Shown: one piece after another, positions 15,777-24,489 of the stretch
Numbering within the stretch: the first letter of the stretch is position 1
How the letters are laid out: each line of letters opens with the position of its first letter
Source of the DNA: Oleiagrimonas sp964566965
GTDB lineage: Bacteria > Pseudomonadota > Gammaproteobacteria > Xanthomonadales > Rhodanobacteraceae
NCBI GenBank assembly: GCA_964566965.1
Contig: CAZMKO010000024.1
Span: 1 to 26,987, forward strand
DNA: 26,987 nucleotides
Direction: 5' to 3'
The notes under the pieces: generated by a model
Seen by the model: the letters and a program-made list of their open reading frames with translations, nothing else
What the model was told of the DNA's origin: nothing
Database searches by the model: none
Translations under genes and position numbers: made by a program

Positions 15777-15787
15777 GCGGCGCCTCC

Positions 15788-18379
15788 TCACAGCTTCACG
15801 TTGACCATGGCGCCGACCATGGCCGCATGGTAACGGCGCATCGGGCCGCGGTCGGTATAGATGCGGTGGTCGACGGTGGGTGTCTGTGCCAGGCCGAGAT
15901 AATGCCAATCCAGGAAACCGCCCATCTGGTAACGCCCGAACAGGCGCATGCCGATCCGTTCGGCAAGCTGGAACGTGAAACCGAGATCCACGGTGTTGGT
16001 GCGGTAATGGCCGTCGGGAAAGCCCATGCCGACGTTGCCGATGAATGGCTGCTGGGTGCCGGACACGGCGCTCGGCGAGGCGTACTGGTAATCAAGCACG
16101 CTGCGCGACAGGGTGAAGTTGTAGCTGAGGTCGGCGCGCACGCGCCCGAACGTGTGTGCCCAAGTCAGCCCGAAGTTGTAGTCGCGCTCCTTGTCGGTAT
16201 CCCACCAGCGGTTTTCCCACGGGTACACGATGCCGCCGAGGGAGGCGTCGTCCTGACCGGGCGCACCCAGCGCCGCCTCGTTGTCGGCCACGCCGGCCAG
16301 CTTCAGCAACATGTCTTCCGCCCCCAGCCAGGCGCTGACGTTGGTGAGTGGGTTCGGCTGCCAGTCCCATTGCACGGTGGCGCCGGTGTTGCGCATCTGC
16401 TGCCGGCCGATGGTGGCGCCGTAGTGGTCCCAGGTGCCGTGCAACGTGGTCGACAGGGTCGCCGTATCGCCCAGTGGCCACGTCAACATCAGGTGGAACT
16501 TGTTCTCGGTGCGGTCGCTGAGATCGTACTTGCGCATCTGTTCGACGGTATGCGCGGCCAGACCCTCCGGCGGCATCACGAAGCCCGGCAGCGAGTAGGA
16601 GTACTCCATGTCGTACGGGTCGTAGTTGTAGTGGTCGCCGGTGCGCCGCGCGAAGGCGTAACTGGCGCGCAGCGTGCCCTTGCCCAGCTTGCGGTTGCTC
16701 CAGGACAGCTTCAGGCGGTGCTCGTCGACCCGCTTGCGTTCGCGGTGCTTGGGCTGGTTGTGGTCGAAGGTGTAGGTCAGGTCCAGGGTGTTGTGGCGGC
16801 TGACGCGCCAGTTCGCGCCCAGTTCCAGCTTGGTGTCGGTATAGGCGAACGGCACGTTGCGCACCGGCACCACGGCCGATTGGTAGAGCGGGTTGTCGGG
16901 GTCGAAGATGCCCAGTTCACCGGGTACCACGGTGCCCTGGGACCCGTTCTCCGAGATGTAGCCGTACTGGCCGGTGAGCGGGTTGTAGGCCAGATAGCGG
17001 GTCTTGTTGTCTTCCTTGTACCAGCGCACCTGCGCGTGCCAGCCAAACTTCGGCGAGGGACGGAAGGTGGTCTTGACGTACAGCAGGCCGGTATCGATGC
17101 GTGCATCGCCGGTGGTGCGCGACAGGGCGTCGGTGGTGTTCCAGTCGGCGCAGTTGAAGGTGTAGTCGGCCGGTGGCGCGATCATGAAGCCGCCGGTGCC
17201 GGTACAGGTGACCGGCGCGCGCAGGGCGTCGTTCTGGCGCATGGTGCCGTAGGCGACGGCCATGGACAGTTCACCGTTCCATTTCAGGCTGCGTGACAGT
17301 TCCAGGCGCAGGTTGTGATAGTCGTTGTCCGGTTCCAGTGAAAACTCGCCCAGGTAGATGTCGGCGGGGCTGGGCACACCGACCACGTTGGACAGCTTGA
17401 ACGGGCTTTCGAAGTCCACGTGATCCTTGTGGTTGCGGAAGAACGAGCCGGTGTAGATGCTGTTGAAGTGCCAGGTCTTGCCGACGAAGCGCAGTCCGAG
17501 ATTGACGTCGGTGGTGGTGAAGTCGACGGGGCGCACGGTTTCCAGCACACCGCCGTTGTCCGCGAACGGGTAGTTGAAGAACATCGGCCCGCCCCACAGG
17601 CGGGTGCCGGTGCGCTTTTCGTTGACCACCGAGGCGAAGCCGATCCATTTGCCGTGCAGTTTGCCTTCCAGGCTCAGGCCACGGCGCGTGCGGACCAGTT
17701 TCACGGCCTGACGCGGACGCGCCGCTTCCACGGAGGCGACCTGGGTCGGGGGCGTGTTGCCGGCGGTGGTGCCGTCCGGCACCGACAGGTAGGTGCCGCC
17801 GACGCCGTCCCAGAACGGGTAGGCGTTGCTGGCCACCATGTGCGGCATGTCGCGATAGAAGGCCTGCACCTTGTAGTGCCCGTAGCGGCCGGCGCGCACG
17901 CGCAGGAACTGGTCGTCCTTGCTGAGGTGGTTGGCGCGCACCTGCACGTAGCTGCCGCTTTCGGGTTTCTCGAAATCCATCCCCAGCAGGCCCAGAACCG
18001 CGCCACTCTTCCAGTCCGCGTACTGGCGGAAGAACTGCGCCTGGTCGTCGCCGCTGGTGTGCAGATAGCCGAACTGTACGATGCCCTGGTGAGTCCACCC
18101 GGACGGGCCGGGCAGAACGGCATCGCGCAGCGGCGGGTAGGGATACAGTGCGCCGGTCGGGGTACGCATCATGCCGGCATGCAGCCACGAGAAGCCGCGC
18201 GGATCCGGTGCCAAAAGCGCCGCCCAACCGCTGGGATCGAGGGCGTTGCCGTATTGCAGGTCGCCCACGCGCATCGAATCGCTGGCGTCACTCGCCGCCG
18301 CGCTGGAGGGGGCGGCCAGACACAGGGTCAGGCCCAGTGCCAGGGCCGCGTGCAAGGGGTTCGGTTTCCACTTGGGCAT
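15788..18379 (-). CDS. MtrB/PioB-type decaheme-associated outer membrane beta-barrel
   Basis: An 863-residue outer membrane protein that would form the sheath around a decaheme cytochrome and let it span the membrane. It has a signal peptide (LHAALALGLTLCLAAPSSAAA), then many alternating aromatic/polar strands, and ends in MVGAMVNVKL in typical barrel style. The segment with FFRQYADWKSGAVLG and repeated long strands such as YKVQAFYRDMPH resembles MtrB/PioB. It lacks the N-terminal CxxC of Shewanella MtrB; its only mature cysteines are in a mid-protein loop (TCTGTGG and FNCADW). GGGAGA lies before the ATG, 12 bases after the decaheme stop codon. Family placement rests on features plus the decaheme neighbour. 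Confidence 0.85.
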   Translation of the reverse strand: MPKWKPNPLHAALALGLTLCLAAPSSAAASDASDSMRVGDLQYGNALDPSGWAALLAPDPRGFSWLHAGMMRTPTGALYPYPPLRDAVLPGPSGWTHQGIVQFGYLHTSGDDQAQFFRQYADWKSGAVLGLLGMDFEKPESGSYVQVRANHLSKDDQFLRVRAGRYGHYKVQAFYRDMPHMVASNAYPFWDGVGGTYLSVPDGTTAGNTPPTQVASVEAARPRQAVKLVRTRRGLSLEGKLHGKWIGFASVVNEKRTGTRLWGGPMFFNYPFADNGGVLETVRPVDFTTTDVNLGLRFVGKTWHFNSIYTGSFFRNHKDHVDFESPFKLSNVVGVPSPADIYLGEFSLEPDNDYHNLRLELSRSLKWNGELSMAVAYGTMRQNDALRAPVTCTGTGGFMIAPPADYTFNCADWNTTDALSRTTGDARIDTGLLYVKTTFRPSPKFGWHAQVRWYKEDNKTRYLAYNPLTGQYGYISENGSQGTVVPGELGIFDPDNPLYQSAVVPVRNVPFAYTDTKLELGANWRVSRHNTLDLTYTFDHNQPKHRERKRVDEHRLKLSWSNRKLGKGTLRASYAFARRTGDHYNYDPYDMEYSYSLPGFVMPPEGLAAHTVEQMRKYDLSDRTENKFHLMLTWPLGDTATLSTTLHGTWDHYGATIGRQQMRNTGATVQWDWQPNPLTNVSAWLGAEDMLLKLAGVADNEAALGAPGQDDASLGGIVYPWENRWWDTDKERDYNFGLTWAHTFGRVRADLSYNFTLSRSVLDYQYASPSAVSGTQQPFIGNVGMGFPDGHYRTNTVDLGFTFQLAERIGMRLFGRYQMGGFLDWHYLGLAQTPTVDHRIYTDRGPMRRYHAAMVGAMVNVKL

Positions 18380-18391
18380 TGCCGTCTCCCG

Positions 18392-19390
18392 CTATTTGTG
18401 GAATCGCACGCCGGACGGGTTGTTGGAACCGTGCACGTTGGTGTGGCAACTCAGGCACGAGCGACCCATCAGGCGCTCGTCCGGTGCGCCGCCGGTGGCC
18501 AGGCCGGCTCGGGTCTGCAGGTCGTTGGGATGACGCGTCATGGTGTGGCATTGCTGGCACAGCATGGGCATCGGCATGGCCAGCAGCGTTTGCTGGTTGG
18601 AACCGTGCGGATCGTGGCAGTTGAGGCAGCTCTCGCGGACCGGGGCGTGCTCGAACAGGAACGGACCGCGCTTCTCGGCGTGGCAGGTGTAGCAGGTCTC
18701 GTTGACGGTGTCGGTCTTCAGCAGCGCCTCGGACACGGTGCCGTGCGGGTTGTGGCAATCCACGCAGGACATCTGGCCTTCCGGCAGTGGCATGTGCGAG
18801 CGGCGGTTGAACTTGGCGCGCACGTCGCGGTGACAGTTGGCGCAGGTCTCGTTGATGGTGGACTTGGCCAGTACGCCTTCGGGCGAGAGTTTGGCCATGG
18901 GGTTGTGGCAGTCGGTGCACGAGACGTCGTTGGCGGCGTGCACCGAGCCGATCCAGTGCTGGCGCGCGCCGCCGGCGTGGCAGGACAGGCAGGTGGCCGC
19001 CTGGGTGCGCACGGGGGTGGCGGCGTCACGCGTGTAGGCGATGATCAGCTTGGCGTCGGTGGGATCGCCGGCGTGCGCCGAACCGGGGCCGTGACAGGCT
19101 TCGCAGGCGCCTTCCGGCCCGCTGCCGTCGGCGCCGGCGCGAAAGGCCTTGACGTGCAGCGAATGGCCGGCCTGGATGGTTTCCAGGGCGTGGCAGGAGG
19201 TACAGGTCTTGGCGCCGATCGCGGTGGCGTCGGGGGCTTGTGGATTGCGTGGAATCGAGGCGGCCGCGAAGGCGGTGGCGTCGGCGGCGGAGAAGTCCGC
19301 GTGCGTGGCGTGCGTGCTGCTGCTGCGCGCGCCCATGTCGGTCGGCGGCAGCATGCGCGAGATGTCCTGACGGGTCAGCGTGCCCGAAGG
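18392..19390 (-). CDS. Decaheme c-type cytochrome, DmsE/MtrA type (5' end lost in the N run)
   Basis: Periplasmic multiheme cytochrome that would be the wire inside the barrel encoded next. Counting from the ATG at 19354, ten CxxCH sites lie at residues 51, 84, 122, 146, 171, 197, 221, 243, 266 and 300, and the ending CLSCHTNVHGSNNPSG is typical of the DmsE family. The frame stays open from 19354 to the gap at 19391, reading SGTLTRQDIS before that Met, and no signal peptide is present, so the true start is inside or beyond the gap. Co-transcribed with the barrel and diheme genes. DmsE acts in extracellular DMSO respiration, MtrA in metal reduction and MtoA/PioA in Fe(II) oxidation; sequence here does not decide direction. 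Confidence 0.93.
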   Translation of the reverse strand, partial: PSGTLTRQDISRMLPPTDMGARSSSTHATHADFSAADATAFAAASIPRNPQAPDATAIGAKTCTSCHALETIQAGHSLHVKAFRAGADGSGPEGACEACHGPGSAHAGDPTDAKLIIAYTRDAATPVRTQAATCLSCHAGGARQHWIGSVHAANDVSCTDCHNPMAKLSPEGVLAKSTINETCANCHRDVRAKFNRRSHMPLPEGQMSCVDCHNPHGTVSEALLKTDTVNETCYTCHAEKRGPFLFEHAPVRESCLNCHDPHGSNQQTLLAMPMPMLCQQCHTMTRHPNDLQTRAGLATGGAPDERLMGRSCLSCHTNVHGSNNPSGVRFHK

Positions 19391-19490
19391 NNNNNNNNNN
19401 NNNNNNNNNNNNNNNNNNNNNNNNNNNNNNNNNNNNNNNNNNNNNNNNNNNNNNNNNNNNNNNNNNNNNNNNNNNNNNNNNNNNNNNNNN
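19391..19490. other. Assembly gap of 100 N
   Basis: Exactly 100 undetermined bases, the usual placeholder for a scaffold join of unknown length. It removes the 5' end and promoter of the decaheme gene and the region upstream of the LysR gene. Any relation between these two divergent genes, or missing genes of the cluster, cannot be judged. Confidence 0.99.
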
Positions 19491-19500
19491 GGAGGGAGTC

Positions 19501-20418
19501 ATGCAGGATCTGAACGACCTGGCCGTCTTTGCGGCCGTCGCCGAGCACGGCAGCTTTACGGCAGCGGCGCGCGCGCTGGGCATCGCCAAGTCGCAGGCCA
19601 GCCAGCGCGTGGCCAAACTGGAGGCGCGCCTGGACCTGCGTCTGGTCCAGCGCACCACGCGCAAGCTCAGCATCACCGAGGTGGGGCAACGCTATTACCG
19701 GCATTGCCGCGCAATCCTTGTCGAGGCCGGGCATGCCCAGCGCGTGGCGGATCAGGCGCATGACGCGCCCAGCGGGCAGGTACGCATCTGCTGTCCGTCC
19801 TTGCTGGGCGAATTGATCCTGGGGCCGATCGTGGCCGACTTCATGCGCGCGTTCCCCGATGTGGCGTTGACCATGGACGCCGGCACACGCGGCGTGGACG
19901 TGATCGAGGGCGGCTACGACGTGGTGTTCCGGGTGCGCACGCACATCGAGGATTCGCGCATGGTCGCGCGTTCGTTCGGCCTCGATTCCCAGGTACTGGT
20001 GGCGGCGCCGCAACTGCTGGACGGGCGCATGCCGCAGACACCGGATCAATTGGCCGGATTCCCCAGCCTGGCCATCGCCCTGCCGGTGTCGTCACGCCAT
20101 CATATGTGGGAATTGTCGCGGCGCGGGCGGCGCAAGAGCGTGGTGGAGCATCACCCGCGTCTGGTGACGGACGATTTGCTGACCCTCAAGCGGGCCACCA
20201 TGCAGGGGCTCGGCGTGACCGTGTTGCCGCGCTTCCTGTGTCGCGGCGAGCTTGAGGACGGCCGGCTGTGCGAAGTGCTGCCCGGCTGGAAGCCGGCGGC
20301 CGCCAACGTGCATGCGATATACCCCTCGCGCCAGGGGCTGGCCTCGGCGGTGCGTGGTTTTCTCGATTTCATCGCGCCGCGCATGGAGGCGTCGATCCGA
20401 CGCATGCAGGGGGAGTGA
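19501..20418 (+). CDS. LysR-family transcriptional regulator
   Basis: A 305-residue LysR protein with an N-terminal winged helix-turn-helix (residues 2-61, including FAAVAEHGSFTAAARALGIA and QRVAKLEARL) and a periplasmic-binding-protein-like effector domain (about 90-300). GGAGG lies five bases before the ATG, right next to the assembly gap. It resembles the large CrgA/AaeR-like group with the motif RTTRKLSITEVGQ. The ligand and targets are unknown; LysR genes often control a divergent neighbour, which would be the decaheme operon if the gap is small, but the scaffold join leaves this open. It converges on typA. Confidence 0.9.
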   Translation: MQDLNDLAVFAAVAEHGSFTAAARALGIAKSQASQRVAKLEARLDLRLVQRTTRKLSITEVGQRYYRHCRAILVEAGHAQRVADQAHDAPSGQVRICCPSLLGELILGPIVADFMRAFPDVALTMDAGTRGVDVIEGGYDVVFRVRTHIEDSRMVARSFGLDSQVLVAAPQLLDGRMPQTPDQLAGFPSLAIALPVSSRHHMWELSRRGRRKSVVEHHPRLVTDDLLTLKRATMQGLGVTVLPRFLCRGELEDGRLCEVLPGWKPAAANVHAIYPSRQGLASAVRGFLDFIAPRMEASIRRMQGE

Positions 20419-20421
20419 AGG

Positions 20422-20448
20422 GGGCCGGCGGATGGTGCACGCCGGCCC
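20422..20448. terminator. Hairpin between convergent lysR and typA
   Basis: GGGCCGGCG (20422-20430) pairs perfectly with CGCCGGCCC (20440-20448) around nine bases, in the 38-base gap between convergent genes. The strong GC stem suggests a two-way transcription end, though no T-tract is present on either side. Confidence 0.45.
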
Positions 20449-20456
20449 GCTGCTCC

Positions 20457-22304
20457 TCAACCGTTCTGGCGCGAGGCCCGCTTGCGGTCGTTCTCGGTGA
20501 GGTGCTTCTTGCGCAGGCGGATGGCCTTGGGCGTGACCTCGACCAGCTCGTCGTCCTGAATGAATTCCAGTGCCTGCTCCAGCGACATCCTGACGTAGGG
20601 CACCAGGTTCAGCGCATCATCCTTGCCGGAGGCGCGGATGTTGGTCAGCTGCTTGGCGCGCAAGGCGTTGACGGTGAGGTCGTTGTCCTTGGCGTGGATG
20701 CCGACCAGCTGGCCCTCGTAGATCTCGGCGTTGGCGTCGATCAGCATGCGGCCGCGATCCTGCAGGTTGTACAGCGCGTAGGCCGGCGCGGTGCCGGTGG
20801 CGTTGGAGATCATCACGCCGTTGGGGCGCTTGGCGATGGCGCCCTCCACGCGCGGACCGTAATGGTCGAACACGTGGAACAGCAGGCCGGTGCCGGCGGT
20901 GAGGGTGAGAAACTCGGTATGGAAACCGATCAGGCCGCGCGCCGGGATGAGGTATTCCAGACGCACGCGGCCGCGGCCGTCCGGCTGCATGTTCTTGAGC
21001 TGGCCCTTGCGCGCGCCCAGTTTTTCCATCACGCCGCCCTGGTAGGCTTCTTCCAGGTCCACCACCAACTGCTCGTAGGGTTCCTCGATGACGCCCTCGA
21101 CCTCGCGCGTGACCACTTCCGGACGCGACACGCCCAGCTCGTAGCCCTCGCGACGCATGGTTTCGATGAGGATCGCCAGGTGCAGCTCGCCGCGGCCGGA
21201 TACGCGGAACTTGTCCGGATCGTCCAGTTGCTCGACGCGCAGTGCCACGTTGTGCAGCATTTCGCGCTGCAGACGCTCGTGGATCTGGCGGCTGGTGATG
21301 AACTTGCCGCCGGACACGTCGGCCTTGCCGGCGAACGGCGAATTGTTGACCTGGAAGGTCATCGAGATGGTGGGTTCGTCCACGCTCAGCGCCGGCAGCG
21401 CCTCGGGCGTGTCCAGCGCACACACGGTGTCGGAGATGCCCAGCTTGTCGATGCCGCTGATGGCGATGATGTCGCCGGCGCGCGCCTGTTCCACTTCCAT
21501 GCGTTCCAGGCCCATGAAGCCCAGCACCTGCAACACCTTGCCCTGGCGCTTTGCGCCCTCGCGATCGACGATCGACACCGGCATGTTGGTGCGTACCGTA
21601 CCGCGTTCGACGCGACCGATGCCGATCACGCCCACGTAGTTGGAGTAGTCCAGCTGGCTGATGCGCATCTGGAACGGGCCCTCCGGGTCCACGTCCGGTG
21701 CCTGCACCTTCTCGATGATGGTTTCGAACAGCGGCGTCATGTCGCCGTCGCGCACGTCGGCTTCCAGGCCGGCGTAGCCCTGCAGGCCGGAGGCGTAGAC
21801 CACCGGGAAATCCAGCTGTTCTTCGCTGGCGCCGAGCTGGTCGAACAGGTCGAAGGTGGCATCCAGCACCCAGTCCGGGCGCGCGCCGGGGCGGTCGACC
21901 TTGTTGATCACCACGATCGGCTTGAAGCCCATCTCGAAGGCCTTCTGGGTCACGAAGCGGGTCTGCGGCATCGGCCCGTCGAAGGCATCGACCAGCACCA
22001 GCACCGAGTCCACCATGCTCAGCACGCGCTCGACCTCGCCACCGAAGTCGGCATGTCCGGGGGTGTCGACGATGTTGATGCGCCAGGTCTCGCCGTCCTT
22101 GTCCTTCCAGCGGATGGCGGTGTTCTTGGACAGGATCGTGATGCCACGCTCGCGCTCCAGGTCGTTGGAATCCATGACCCGGTCCGGGATGGCCGCGCGC
22201 TCGTCCAGGGTGCTGGATTGTTTCAGCAGCTGGTCGACCAGGGTGGTCTTGCCGTGGTCAACGTGGGCGACGATGGCGATGTTGCGCAGCTTTTCGAGCG
22301 ACAT
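20457..22304 (-). CDS. typA: Ribosome-associated translational GTPase TypA/BipA
   Basis: GTPase of the EF-G/LepA class that binds the ribosome and is needed for 50S assembly, cold growth and stress responses. Of 615 residues, the GTPase domain shows G1 AHVDHGKTT (13-21), the switch region with RERGITI, G3 DTPGHADF (80-87) and G4 NKVDRPG (134-140). Then follow the beta-barrel domain II, two EF-G-like alpha/beta domains, and the BipA-specific C-terminal domain, seen in EGAIAKRPNGVMISN and in TNIRASGKDDALNL. The ATG at 22304 gives the standard start MSLEKLRNIAIVAH. A consensus -10 (TATAAT at 22364-22359 on the minus strand) lies upstream. Confidence 0.97.
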   Translation of the reverse strand: MSLEKLRNIAIVAHVDHGKTTLVDQLLKQSSTLDERAAIPDRVMDSNDLERERGITILSKNTAIRWKDKDGETWRINIVDTPGHADFGGEVERVLSMVDSVLVLVDAFDGPMPQTRFVTQKAFEMGFKPIVVINKVDRPGARPDWVLDATFDLFDQLGASEEQLDFPVVYASGLQGYAGLEADVRDGDMTPLFETIIEKVQAPDVDPEGPFQMRISQLDYSNYVGVIGIGRVERGTVRTNMPVSIVDREGAKRQGKVLQVLGFMGLERMEVEQARAGDIIAISGIDKLGISDTVCALDTPEALPALSVDEPTISMTFQVNNSPFAGKADVSGGKFITSRQIHERLQREMLHNVALRVEQLDDPDKFRVSGRGELHLAILIETMRREGYELGVSRPEVVTREVEGVIEEPYEQLVVDLEEAYQGGVMEKLGARKGQLKNMQPDGRGRVRLEYLIPARGLIGFHTEFLTLTAGTGLLFHVFDHYGPRVEGAIAKRPNGVMISNATGTAPAYALYNLQDRGRMLIDANAEIYEGQLVGIHAKDNDLTVNALRAKQLTNIRASGKDDALNLVPYVRMSLEQALEFIQDDELVEVTPKAIRLRKKHLTENDRKRASRQNG

Positions 22305-22358
22305 GCAGTACCGGTGCAACCTGTCGGTCACACCGCCTTGTGTGGTGGGAAACCGTCA

Positions 22359-22364
22359 ATTATA
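22359..22364 (-). promoter_or_regulatory. -10 box candidate for typA
   Basis: Perfect TATAAT on the minus strand, 55 bases before the typA ATG, in an AT-rich strip. No good -35 box at 16-18 bases was seen, so the promoter call rests on the -10 element and position. Confidence 0.4.
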
Positions 22365-22439
22365 AGGGGATTTTCGTCTGACTACCTGAAATCGGGAAAA
22401 TTTTTTTCGCGTGTCCGGCCTGCATGGTTTCGCGCCACG

Positions 22440-22445
22440 TATAAT
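22440..22445 (+). promoter_or_regulatory. -10 box candidate for the cyclophilin gene
   Basis: Perfect TATAAT 28 bases before the ATG at 22474. The -35 region is poor. Together with the opposite box at 22359-22364 it makes this 169-base gap a divergent promoter region. Confidence 0.45.
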
Positions 22446-22473
22446 GAGCGGTTTCACCGGACGGAACATCCCC

Positions 22474-22983
<510 letters not shown>

Positions 22984-23009
22984 TGATGTCGCAACAGCTG
23001 TCGATGGCG

Positions 23010-23046
23010 ACGAAGGCGGCCGGTCCATGGGGCCGGCCGCCTTCGT
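23010..23046 (+). terminator. Strong hairpin downstream of ppiB
   Basis: ACGAAGGCGGCCGG (23010-23023) pairs perfectly with CCGGCCGCCTTCGT (23033-23046) around nine bases. A 14-bp GC-rich stem right after the gene suggests transcript termination or 3'-end protection; the following bases (TGGGTCATCTT) give no proper U-tract. Confidence 0.55.
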
Positions 23047-23083
23047 TGGGTCATCTTGACCAGGCCCGACGGGGGCGGTGGCC

Positions 23084-23986
23084 ATGAGTTCCCTGCTGAT
23101 GCTGTTCGCCTGCCTGGTTCTGGGCGCGCTGGTGGCGCGTTTCGCGCGGCCGCCCGACAACATGGCCCGCGGCCTCAACTGGTGGGTGTTGAACATCGCG
23201 TTGCCGGCGCTGGTGCTGGAACTGGTGCCACAGCTGGCATTCGATGCCGACCTGTGGTTTCCGGCGGCCGCGATCTGGCTGGGCTTTCTGGGCTCCTGGC
23301 TGGTGTTCGGCCTGCTGGGGCCGCGCCTGGGCTGGTCGCGCGGGCGCACCGGAGCGGTGATCCTGGTGTGCGGCCTGGGCAATACCACGTTCACCGGCTA
23401 CCCGCTGGTGGAGGCATTGCGCGGTCACGACACCCTCGGCATCGCCGTGGTCAGCGACCAACTGGGCAGCTTTCCCATCCTCATTTCGCTGGCCGTGGTG
23501 GTGGCTTCGCTGTATGCGGGCCTGAAACCGCACCCCGGCGACATCGCCAAACGCATCTTCACGTTTCCGGCTTTCGTGGCATTGCTGCTGGGTATTGTGG
23601 TCAACCTCGCCGGCGGCTGGCCGCGCATCGTCCATGATGCCCTGGATCCGGTCGGCGCCACGCTGACGCCGGTGGCCCTGTTCTCGGTGGGGCTCAATTT
23701 CCGGCTGACGTTTGGCACCCGGCAGATGCTGGGTGCGGCGGCTCTGGGCTGGGGCTGGAAGCTTGCCGCGGCGCCGCTGTTGGCATGGCTGCTCGGCACG
23801 TTGGCCGGTGTGGGCGGGCAGATCCTGCCGGTGGGCGTGTTGCAGGCCGGCATGGCGCCGATGGTCTCGGCCGCGATCCTGGCCGCCGACTACGACCTCG
23901 ACGCGCCGCTGGCCAACACGATCCTCGGCATCGGCATCGTGCTCTCGCTGCTGACGGTGCCGCTGCTCAATGTGATGATGGGGTAG
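23084..23986 (+). CDS. AEC-family (auxin efflux carrier-like) transporter
   Basis: Inner membrane carrier of 300 residues with about ten hydrophobic spans in two inverted halves, as in the AEC/BART superfamily. Landmarks are the first span SSLLMLFACLVLGALVARF, the crossover region GLGNTTFTGYPLVEAL and its second-half counterpart VLQAGMAPMVSAAILAADY. Family members move malate, malonate or other organic acids; the substrate here cannot be read from sequence. The ATG at 23084 sits eight bases after GGGGG; a GTG at 23078 is the alternative. hslR follows ten bases after the stop, so the two are probably co-transcribed despite unrelated jobs. Confidence 0.87.
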   Translation: MSSLLMLFACLVLGALVARFARPPDNMARGLNWWVLNIALPALVLELVPQLAFDADLWFPAAAIWLGFLGSWLVFGLLGPRLGWSRGRTGAVILVCGLGNTTFTGYPLVEALRGHDTLGIAVVSDQLGSFPILISLAVVVASLYAGLKPHPGDIAKRIFTFPAFVALLLGIVVNLAGGWPRIVHDALDPVGATLTPVALFSVGLNFRLTFGTRQMLGAAALGWGWKLAAAPLLAWLLGTLAGVGGQILPVGVLQAGMAPMVSAAILAADYDLDAPLANTILGIGIVLSLLTVPLLNVMMG

Positions 23987-23996
23987 GCTGGTCGGC

Positions 23997-24380
23997 ATGA
24001 TCGACGAAGGCAGCGTGCGCGCGGACGTGTGGCTGTGGGCCGCGCGCTTCTTCAAGACCCGGCGTCTGGCCCGCGAGGCCATCGACGGCGGCAAAGTGGA
24101 ACTCAACAACGCCGCCTGCAAACCGTCGAGACCGGTGAAGGCGGGCGACGCCCTGCGCATCACCAAAGGCGAGCAACGTTTCGAGATCGAGGTGCTGGGT
24201 GTTTCCGGCAAGCGCGGCCCGGCCAAGGTGGCCGAAACGCTGTATGCGGAAACCGAAGCCAGCCGCCGTGCACGCGAGGAGGCGCGTGCCGCGGCCCGCC
24301 TGAGTCGTCCCGTCAAACCCGAGCGACGGCCGGACAAGGCCGACCGGCGCAAACTGCGCGAGTTGAAACACCGCATGTAG
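23997..24380 (+). CDS. hslR: Hsp15-like S4-domain RNA-binding protein
   Basis: A 127-residue protein whose N-terminal half (about 7-60) is an S4 RNA-binding domain: VRADVWLWAARFFKTRRLAREAIDGGKVELNN is the typical Hsp15 start. The C-terminal part is a basic, Arg/Lys/Ala-rich helix tail. E. coli Hsp15 binds free 50S subunits carrying nascent chains and helps rescue blocked ribosomes after heat shock. The ATG at 23997 lies ten bases after the transporter stop; no heat-shock promoter can be placed because it is inside that unit. A degraded REP element lies 32 bases downstream. Confidence 0.92.
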   Translation: MIDEGSVRADVWLWAARFFKTRRLAREAIDGGKVELNNAACKPSRPVKAGDALRITKGEQRFEIEVLGVSGKRGPAKVAETLYAETEASRRAREEARAAARLSRPVKPERRPDKADRRKLRELKHRM

Positions 24381-24412
24381 CGCGGCATCGGCCCGGAGTT
24401 TTCGAGGTGGCC

Positions 24413-24437
24413 TGTGGGAGCAACCCATGGCCGCGGT
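24413..24437 (+). repeat. REP element E (solitary, degraded)
   Basis: Reads TGTGGGAGCAACCCATGGCCGCGGT. The head and the CCCATGGCCGCG tail match element D at 6170-6194, but the 5' stem arm is changed (CAACC), which weakens the hairpin. Its upstream flank (24398-24412) matches the reverse complement of the flank of element A, including TTTTCGAG and CC before the head. Confidence 0.55.
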
Positions 24438-24489
24438 CGCGCTTGCCCGGATGCCGTCCGGTAACCTGGAATCGGCAACACCGGGTATG

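Noticed and set aside
17420..19390. Very long open frame on the plus strand opposite the barrel and decaheme genes
   Set aside because: It mirrors the codon pattern of the real minus-strand genes, has no recognisable domain, and is expected in GC-rich DNA where the opposite strand lacks stop codons.
19501..20418. Assigning the LysR protein as regulator of the decaheme operon
   Set aside because: The scaffold gap removes the shared intergenic region, so adjacency is not proven.
23051..24481. Long minus-strand open frame opposite the AEC transporter and hslR
   Set aside because: It overlaps two clear plus-strand genes, is rich in Arg, Gln and His, and shows no family features.
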